Source of the DNA: Ceratothoa steindachneri
Taxonomy: Eukaryota; Arthropoda; Malacostraca; Isopoda; Cymothoidae
Direction: 5' to 3'
Assembly: GCA_963969495.1 (NCBI GenBank)
Contig: OZ018321.1
Location: 102,673,578 to 102,737,577, forward strand
Length of the DNA: 64,000 bases
Made by a program: the position numbers and the translations under genes. The notes under the pieces are model-generated. The model searched no databases, was not told where the DNA came from, and was given only the letters and a program-made list of their open reading frames with translations. Numbering within the stretch: position 1 is the stretch's first letter; each line of letters begins with the position of its first letter. Positions 56,449-64,000 of this stretch are shown piece by piece.

Positions 56449-57660
56449 ATGAATGATAAGTTAACGATTCTTGCCCTCAATGAAACTGCTACCAGTGTTT
56501 CTCAAAACACCCTTACTCACATTAATGCATTGGGAATTTCTCGTTCCCGGCACCAGACTAAACGTGGTTTCCGTTTAGCTCCTGCTCTTAGAAAACTTTT
56601 TTACCTGAAACAAGCCACCCCACTTAGCCCTGATTCTTCTTCACCTGCCCCTTCACCCGTTCTCTCAGCGTCTCTCCTCAATATCAGAAGCCTCTCGAAG
56701 AAGGCCGACTACATTCATGACCTGCTCGTTAACACTCAAGTCACTCTTCTTGGACTCACGGAAACTTAGCTTGCCCATTCTGCTTGCTGTTTAAATCTCG
56801 CTACCCCTGATCGTTACGTCCACTCCCATACCTCTCGTTACTCTCGCGGAGGTGGAGTTGCTCTCATCCACAGTGCCTCCTTCCCTCTGAATAATCTGCC
56901 TTTTACCCCTCTTCTTTCTTTGGAGGCGCTCATCAAATGTCTCTGATTCCACCCCCTCTCTAACTATCTTAGTCCTCTACCGACCCCCCTTCCCCCCCCG
57001 GCTACTCCCTCGAGCTTTTTCTTGATAAATTTAGTAACCTCTTCGCTGGCCTCTCCCCCACTGGTTCTCTGCTAATCCGCGGTGATTTAAAGCTTCCTGG
57101 CCACAATCCTAATTTCAAAGCCTTTTCTTAAATCCTTGATCTCTTCTCCCTCACTCAACACGTTTGTCCCCTGCCCAATCTCACGGTAACATTTTAGATT
57201 TTGTAAAATCTATCTGTCTTATTTCCAACCTGACGACTACAAATTTGTCCAATGCTATATCTGATCACTTCCTTATCAACTTGAACTTCTCTATCCCATT
57301 CCATATACCTCCCCAGCTGTCTCATAATCCTAAGCCTTTCCGTCGACTAGCCTACATTGATATTCCCTCCCTATCTAATGATGTGGCCTCCAAACTTCCT
57401 CCCATTGATGTTTCTGCCACTCCTGACCAGATTCTCTCTTCTTTCGAGCAGCCCCTTCTCACTTGTCTTGATGCCACTCTCCCCTTGTCACTCTTCGAAC
57501 TCCCGTCGTCACTGTGCCAATTGGTACTCTAGGAAGTCCATGCGTGCCCATAAAAGAGTCCTTAGAAAGGCTCGAACCCGTGGGCAAGACACGACCCCTA
57601 TCTTGCTGGCGTTCCGACTTGCGACAGCTTCCAACGTGACGAAATTAAAATCTGCTGGTG
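56449..57660 (+). pseudogene. L2-clade LINE: ORF start and endonuclease
   Basis: A 106-codon ORF ends SASLLNIRSLSKKADYI and VTLLGLTET, then a stop where the next residue is usually Trp. Frame-shifted pieces follow: GGGVALIHSASFP, LVLYRPP-like, LLIRGDLKLPGH (D-x-N, near 57080), SDHFLINLNF (SDH end, near 57262) and KPFRRLAYIDIPSL. The linker RRHCANWYSRKSMRAHKRVLRKARTRG leads to the RT. The match to L2 endonucleases is clear; the gene is dead. Confidence 0.88.
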
Positions 57661-58662
57661 AAGCCTACTTACGTAATCTGCTTACTGATAATAGGAATGA
57701 TCCCCATACCGTCTTCCGCCTCCTCTCCCGTCTTACTTTCCCAGCCCAGGTCTCCCCACCCATTAGCCCTGCTACTATCTCGAATTTCTTCGCAGATAAG
57801 GTTACTAACCTCTGGCCCTCCCTCCCTCCCTCAGCCTTCTATCCCGGCTCCTGCCATTCTTCCTGACTTCCCGACTCAGCCGCTTATCGTTTTCCCCGCT
57901 GTGACCGCGCTGGAGCTTACAGCCCTGCTCTCGCATTCTAATAAATCGGGCTCCCCAAAGGACATTTTTCCGCCTGAACTGTTATGTAAAATTCTGCCTG
58001 CTATCCTCCAAACGCTTCTTCACCTGTTCAACACTTCACTTGCAACTAGTCTTGTTCGCTCTTCCTTCAAACGTGCCCACATCCGTCTGATTCTCAAAAA
58101 GCCAAAGCTGAACCCCATTGACCCTTCCAATTATTGCCCGATTACGCAACTCTCTAAGGTTCTGGAGAGAGGGGCTGCTTCACGCATCAACAGTCACATG
58201 GTGGCCTGTAACATTGATAAAACCTATCAATCTGGTTTCAAGTCAGGTCGCCACACAGAAACCGCCCTTCTCAATGTGTCTCATTGCTTACGAAGAGCCA
58301 CGGACAGATGTTGTGCCTCCATCCTCGTTCTACTCGACCTCTCCTTTGCCTTCGATGCTATTAACCATACCGTCCTACTTGATCGTCTTCACTCTTTCCT
58401 CGGCATATCAGGCACCGTGCTTGACTGGTTCCGCTCTTACCTCTCGTCTCGTACCCAATCCGTTGTGATTGACGACGTTTCATTCGACTCTACCCCCATT
58501 CGCTTTGGAGTGCCAGGAGGTTCTGCCCTTGTTCCTCTACTATTTCGTATCTACCTTCTCCCTTTTAGTTCCCTTCTCCGTAATCTCGGTCTATCCTTCC
58601 ACCTATATGCTGATGACACTCAATTTTTTTCTCATCCCCCACGTCTCTTACCTACTCTATAG
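57661..58662 (+). pseudogene. L2-clade LINE reverse transcriptase, first part
   Basis: A 334-codon ORF covers NKSGSPKDIFPPELL, FKRAHIRLILKKPKLNP, YCPITQLSKVLERGAASRI, YQSGFKSGRHTETALLNV and LVLLDLSFAFDAINHTVL (first Asp). VPGGSALVPLLFRIYL follows, where the usual PQGSVLGP is degraded, then FHLYADDTQFF (A-D-D intact). It breaks off after HPPRLLPTL where a CR1 begins. The rest of the RT is at 59738. Confidence 0.93.
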
Positions 58663-59737
58663 TGGCAGACGGCAACGAGTGGTGGTGAATGGACAGGCTT
58701 CTGAGTGGGTGCCCGTTACTAGCGGGGTGCCTCAAGGTTCTGTCCTGGGACCACTACTATTCATCATCTACGTCAACGACATGGACGGTGACATGGTTGC
58801 CAATATTTCTAAATTTGCCGACGATACCAAGCTTGGTATGGACTTTGCAAATGATGGAAACACTGCCCGCCTGCAGGAAGATCTTGGGAAGATCGGGAAG
58901 TGGTCAGACACGTGGCAAATGCCTTTTAACGTGAACAAATTCAAAGTAATGCATATCAGCCACAGAAACCCCCAATCTCAGTATATCCTTAAGGGCACTG
59001 CTCTTGAATCGAGTATCACTGAGAAGGACTTGGGTGTAACTATTACTAGCGACCTCAAGTTCTCGAAACAGTGCATCGAGGCAGAGAAGAAAGCCCAAAG
59101 GATGTTAGGCTACATAAAGCGCCAGTTTGGATACCGTAACAAGGAGATAGTACTTTGTCTGTACAACTCCCTCGTTGGGCCGCACCTGGAGTATGCCGTA
59201 CAATTTTGGAGTCCTTCGTTTTGAAAGGATATCGCAAGGTTGGAACGCATACAAGCCAGGGCAACCAAGCTGATTCCCTCTATCCAACATAAAAGTTATG
59301 AGGATAGACTAAGGAAATTAGATCTGTTCTCGCTGAAAACCCGTAGACTGCGTGGTCAGCTCATCAAAGTTTTCAAAATACTTCGAGGGTTCGACAATAT
59401 TGACTAACGGGATATTTTCACACTTAGTGAGAACAGAACGCGCAATCACGGTTTCAAACTTGAACTGAAGCGTTACAACCGCAATCTGTGTGGAAATTTT
59501 TTCCCTTACAGTATCTGCGGTAAGTAGAACGCACTTCCAGTGGAAGTCGTCAACAGTGAATCTGTTGACCAGTTCAAGTCCAGACTAGATAATTCTTGAA
59601 AAGTGGCCGTTCAGGGACACAAAACAATTGAGCAGCCTTGTGCCTGCTTGATTGCTAGTCCAAAGGTACCCTCTTTGAATGGACCATAAGGTCCCCTAGA
59701 GTACTTCCTTTCCTTGTTACTCCTTGTTCGTCCTTAT
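58663..59737 (+). pseudogene. CR1-clade LINE copy 2, 5' truncated, inserted in L2
   Basis: Starts inside the RT (SGRRQRVVVNGQASEWVPVT) and reads SGVPQGSVLGPLLFIIYVND, KFADDTKLGMD, EKDLGVTIT, YNSLVGPHLEYAVQFWSPSF-stop. It then continues in other frames (LERIQARATKLIPS, SYEDRLRKL, FSLKTRRLRGQL). The 3' end CTTGTTACTCCTTGTTCGTCC matches copy 1 at 30735-32521. Better preserved than copy 1 at the GVPQGS box. Confidence 0.93.
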
Positions 59738-60620
59738 TACTGCCCTCCTGGCTGCCTACTCCTCCATCTCTGACTGGCTCTCTACCTAACTTCCTCAGGC
59801 TTAATCCCTCCAAAACTGAGGTCCTCCTCATCGGCACCCCTGCTCTTGTCAAAAAATCTAAATCTCTCTTTCCCTCGCTTACTCTAGGCGGTAATACTAT
59901 CATTTTCTCTGACTGCGTTAGGAATCTGGGTGTTGTTTTTGATGAGCATCTCTCCTTTAAGCGTCATATCCGCAATGTCATCAAATCCTCTCTATGTTTC
60001 CTTCGTAACTTCTCTCGCATTCGCTCTCACTTTGATCGCCAAAGTCTTGAGACTGCAGTTCATGCCTTCATCACCTCGAGCCTTGACTACTGTAACTCTC
60101 TGCTTGGGAATCTGCCATCCTCCTCTCTCCGCCCCCTTCAACTTGTACAGTACTATGCCGCCCGGCTTCTTCTCCGTCGCCCTCGCTTCTCTCCCTCGAA
60201 ACCCTTGCTGCATGAACTGCACTGGCTCCCTGTCAGATCCCGTACTTACTTCAAGATACTTCTCTTCACATTTAAGGCCCTAAACAACAAGGCCCCGTCT
60301 TACCTCTCTTCTGCCCTCTCGCCATGCCATGTCCCTCGGGGCCCTTCGGTCATCGCATGCACTTCTTTTGAATATTCCTCGTTCATTCCTCTGCTCAATG
60401 GGGGACTACTCCTTCTCAATCTGCGTCCCTAAGTTGTGGAATGCTCTTCCTGCTGAAATCAGGTCTTCTCCCTCTCTTACCACATTTAAGCGTCTCCTGA
60501 AAACGCATCTTTTCAGAATTGCCTTCTCCCCCCTCTTGAATTTCCATTGAATTTCCATTCTCATCTCAGCACAACGTGCACTCTGGAAAGGCATCAGGCC
60601 TTGAAGAGCGCATTACAAAA
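59738..60620 (+). pseudogene. L2-clade LINE reverse transcriptase, last part
   Basis: Resumes with TALLAAYSSISDWL, then LNPSKTEVLLIGTP, VRNLGVVFDEHLSFKRHI, DYCNSLLGNLPSSSLRPLQ, HELHWLPVRSRTYFKILLF and NNKAPSYLSSAL. LWNALPAEIRSS closes it, the usual L2 C-terminus. It aligns in order with the part before the CR1, so it is one split gene. Frames change near 59800 and 60200. Confidence 0.92.
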
Positions 60621-60650
60621 GACTTATTATTATCATTATTATTATTTTCT
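60621..60650 (+). repeat. (ATT)n tail of the L2 LINE
   Basis: TTATTATTATCATTATTATTATTTT directly follows GCGCATTACAAAAGAC, the common L2 3' end. Microsatellite tails of this kind are usual for L2. Confidence 0.8.
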
Positions 60651-63117
60651 GCCAGTTCGAGACAAAAATAGAAAATAACATTTCCGAAAATCTTATACCC
60701 CTCTCCCTCAAAAAATGCTATTTAGTATTATAACACTAGCTGCATTGCAACTATCTGTAATTAATATTTTCAAATCCCTTAAAAAAATGCAGTCATTACT
60801 ATGAGTACTGTAAAGACAATAAAACAATAAAAACATAAGACTATTACAAAACTTCCTTACCTTTCAAAGGGTAGCTCAAATATAAGCAATATTTAATCTT
60901 CCCATGCAATGCAACTGTAAAATAGGCCTATTTTCGAGATAATGTCACTACATGTTTGCGCAAATTGAAACCACGAGTTTGTGACAAAAAAAATCACAAC
61001 ACCGAATATTAATTTTTAATTAAAACCACAAGCTTTTTATCGAAAACCACGTGATCACAAAATTTGCCCTAATTAAAACCCCCCAAATATTGTGGTAAAC
61101 CATGAATAGCGACAACGCTGCGTAGAACTATGAGTATAACAGGACTTTCAGGCTGGACATAATGCGTGTCGCTCTTGTCTTCGCTCAGGGTTGCCAGATA
61201 AATTTTTTTTTTTGCTTCAATGTAAAATTACATAGGTTGATAGTAACGAAAATATTTCATACGGAAATTCGGTATTTCTTTGGTCAATTCCGAATTCCTC
61301 CATTACCCCCCAAAGTTGCCATTTTACCCCGGCGGGGGTGATTTGCCGCCCCCTTCATTAAATCCTCTAAATAGAAATAACATCAAGAAAGTTTATTAAA
61401 ATTGTATTCATGAAAAATTGCATTACGTAGACCAAAGGGCATTGAAACTTAGTCTAAAAGATAAAATGTCAGAGAATGGCATTTTTTATACTTAAGGTAA
61501 TAATATACACACAGGAAAACAAAAACCAATAATAAAAAGTTTTAAAAATTAGGAGTGGTTTAAGTGTAACGGGAGTGAAAAGCGAGATGGAAACGCAAGA
61601 ACAAAAGAACTATATGTAAGCCACTTTCACCCCGGAAATGTGTGCAAATATGAGCTTAAATAGCCTGCAAAGGCGTAAGTGAATGTGAATTATTTTTAAT
61701 TAAAAAAGAAAGGAACTTTATATAGTGAAGAAGCGCATTTTCATTCACGAGAAACTTCACGAAAGGCCGGACATAAAGATAAGATTAAGGTGCAAAATTC
61801 GAAAGAGTAGAAATATTGATAAAAGAAAAGGATAAAAAGAATTAAATACCAGAGTACGTCAGCACTAATTGGGTAGTAGCGTAGATATAAATAGCTAGTC
61901 ACGGATCAGCTGTTATGGGAGGAATTACTTCACTAGCCTGTAGGTTCAAAGAGGATACCGCGGAAAATCCAAGCTAAGGGAAATTAATATGATCTCTGTG
62001 TGAAGCTCTATGAAGCGAACTATGGTTTGCAACAAATAGAAAGCCTGAAAAATCGCTTTTCAGGTAATCCGATAATGGAGTTGTTATTTGCCGATCAGTA
62101 GTCTGGTCTTGCGCCATTTATTTTGCGCTTTGGGGGATTGAGTAAAACAAAGACTCCACATAATGTTGTTTGTGATATTTTCTGCTATAAAAATATTTTT
62201 TTATATTCCAATTTCCAAATATAGGAATGCATGCATTTTTTGAGAGAGACCATGTGTTCAGAGGCAGGAGTGCCAGGCTGTTAAAAGAACGCAATTAAAT
62301 CTGGTACAATGGAAGAGATAAACAATGAAGTTAAATGAAATCTTGAAGCGTGAGTTATGATGCAACCGAGTTAAAAGTAATATTTAACACCATATTTAAA
62401 TACACTTATGTTAATTATATCATTTAATGGGCATAATTAGTAGTAGTAGTTGTTCGCCAACCTGACCTTATCCAGGATGATGCCGACCGGATAATTAAAT
62501 GGACATAAAGGTCAGTATGACAATCGATGGGGACACCGAGAGTAACAGGGACCGGTCCTCCTTGGAGAGAGGTGCCAGGAAGTGTTATGTTCTGACACCA
62601 AACAGCGTTAAGGTGGAATCTTCGTTTCCCTGAGCAGAGAGACCTCTTCTGCATCAGAGGTATGTGGATATAGATACCCATGTGCAAGATTCTTTGTAGC
62701 TAGCAGAGTGTATGTATGTGTGTGTGAGAGAGAGTTGTGCTGCAAAGATTGGAGATAAAAGAAAGGAGGGTTGTTATTGGCTATGTGTGTGATGAAAAGT
62801 GTAAGATCTACCCACCCGAAGATAGGGTTCAGCACAGCGCGTCCACCAGTCGGTAGCCAGATCTCTACGTGCGCTGGTGCTTGTGTTCGCTCTTGCTGGG
62901 GCTGAAACCGGCACCGTGACGTTATTAAACTAACACCCAATCCACTCGGCTAGCAATAGCTCTAATGGTAATAAGTACAAGTTTAAAATTCGCCGAAAAT
63001 AAATTAAACTTTACACTGTAGCTTGAAGTGTAGAGGACCCGAAATGAATGTATATGAGCGCGCAAGAAGTAAGTAATAAATCACAATAACTCCAGGTATA
63101 AGATTCGTGAATCGCTA
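60651..63117. other. No gene seen
   Basis: AT-rich sequence with no recognisable gene. A short (GT)n(GA)n run lies near 62706-62735. 62424-62940 has chance ORFs on the - strand. Confidence 0.5.
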
Positions 63118-63430
63118 TTGTTGTAGCCTTCCGTATTGAATCTGAGTTCCTCCAGGAAGATAAACGGCAGTATCACGTGATTCTCGCTACTGACTATCTC
63201 AAACACCATAAAATTGACAGGGAACTTTTTCTTCTTGATTTTCAAACAAAAGACCGCACGGCAACTGAAGTAGCGTGCTCCAACTGCGCCAAAAGCAGGC
63301 ATGGATGGAAAGAATGCAAGGAAAGGAAACAAAGATGTGTTAACTGTGGAGGGGAGCACAGGGCCTTGGCCATGAAGTGCCTTATCTGCAAGGAAGCCAT
63401 CCGAGCAAAAAGGGAGCAAAACTAAAAATA
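63118..63430 (+). pseudogene. LINE Y ORF1 fragment with zinc knuckles
   Basis: Reads VAFRIESEFLQEDK and YHVILATDYLKHH before the 82-codon ORF. The knuckles are CSNCAKSRHGWKEC, CVNCGGEHRALAMKC and a residual CKEAIRAKREQN. The last segment matches 29.86 kb. This is the nucleic-acid-binding part of a Jockey-like ORF1. The element is truncated on both sides; 63431-63886 after it is A-rich and otherwise empty. Confidence 0.75.
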
Positions 63431-63886
63431 AAAGGAGGCAAAAACAAAAATGAACTACGCAAAAGCAGTGACCCGGAGGAATAACGAGAGAAGTGGCAGC
63501 ACTGGTTTTGAAGGGCACAGTGTATACATACCGGCAAAGTGTGTACACACAGTGAATATGGCAACCTTTAAAAACACCAAAAGTGGTCAAAAGACATCAG
63601 AAATAAAATAATTGAAGTAAATTGTTAATTGAATAAAGGTTCAAGTGGTTAAAATAATAATAATAACGAGCCCAATAAATGAATTAACTAAATAAAATAA
63701 TATATGTGACGAAACAAAAATTTAATCAGTAAAAGTGAGAAAATAATCAGTATGCGAATATTAATAGAAATAAAACAAATAACCTAACTCAATCTGAAAT
63801 AATTTACGACTTAGACACTAGAAACAATCTAATTCAAAATAAGTTAATAGAAAGTATTAAAAGACAGTGAAAATTAACATAGAAAT

Positions 63887-64000
63887 ACAAATTTGTCCAA
63901 TGCTATATCTGATCACTTCCTTATCAACTTGAACTTCTCTATTCCATTCCATATACCTTCCCAGCTGTCTCATAATCCTAAGCCTTTCCATCGACTAGCC
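63887..64000 (+). mobile_element. L2 LINE, 5'-truncated copy running off the window
   Basis: Matches 57236-57350 with three differences over about 114 bases (SDHFLINLNF end of the endonuclease and linker). It starts abruptly after A-rich DNA, as a truncated insertion would. Confidence 0.9.

Noticed and set aside
62780..62960. tRNA-like sequence
   Set aside because: No cloverleaf or A/B box pair could be placed.
63081..63590. 169-codon ORF on the - strand
   Set aside because: It is opposite the LINE Y zinc knuckles; the Cys-rich look comes from the complementary strand.

Overview
This window looks like nuclear DNA from an animal, most likely an arthropod with a large, repeat-rich genome; the species cannot be told from the sequence. 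The evidence is AT-rich DNA, GT-AG introns inside decayed genes, long (TA)n arrays, and layered transposable elements of metazoan type: Polinton/Maverick, Ty3/gypsy, Penelope-like (PLE), CR1, L2, RNase H-bearing I-like LINEs, a Jockey-like LINE, and ZBED5-like hAT. I found no convincing single-copy host gene, no tRNA and no CRISPR. Nearly every coding region is a pseudogene with stops or frameshifts.

Layout. 1-960: no recognised gene, one weak ORF. 960-7157 plus 14566-14845: three Polinton fragments (copy C +, copy B -, copy A +) in a palindromic arrangement. Both DNA polymerase B copies carry a spliceosomal intron at the same codon of motif B. 7158-14565: a complete but dead Ty3/gypsy-type LTR retrotransposon inserted into polymerase copy A with a 5-bp target duplication. 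Its gene order is PR-INT-RT-RH, as in Gmr1-like elements. 14848-17262: (TA)n arrays, a PLE with RT and GIY-YIG domains, a fourth Polinton fragment and a 5S rRNA-derived piece. 17263-22730: no genes, a palindromic MITE-like element and small repeats. 22740-24250: reverse-strand fragment of LINE 'X'. 24560-28506: long inverted arms carrying a dimeric minisatellite, enclosing a PLE fragment. 29086-33100: Jockey-like LINE 'Y' on the - strand, split by a CR1. 33545-34110: PLE 3' end. 34199-37222: a candidate DNA transposon with about 100-bp inverted repeats around an intron-containing gene whose family I cannot name. 37740-38120: hAT 3' end. 38165-44627: I-like LINE 'Z' (-), containing an X insertion with a 7-bp target duplication. 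44930-53893: LINE Y (+) interrupted by a near-complete LINE X (+). 54280-54440: (TA)n. 54560-55520: hAT 5' part (-). 56040-60650: L2 LINE (+) split by a second CR1. 63118-63430: LINE Y ORF1 zinc knuckles. 63887-64000: start of another L2 copy running off the window.

The genes do not form a pathway. What they record is a nesting history: Polinton first, then the gypsy element; LINE Z, then X; LINE Y, then CR1 and X; L2, then CR1. The most interesting item is the 34-37 kb DNA transposon candidate. Next are the IN-before-RT gypsy element, the conserved intron in the Polinton polymerase, and the long inverted minisatellite arms at 25-28 kb. LINE names X, Y and Z are labels used only here.
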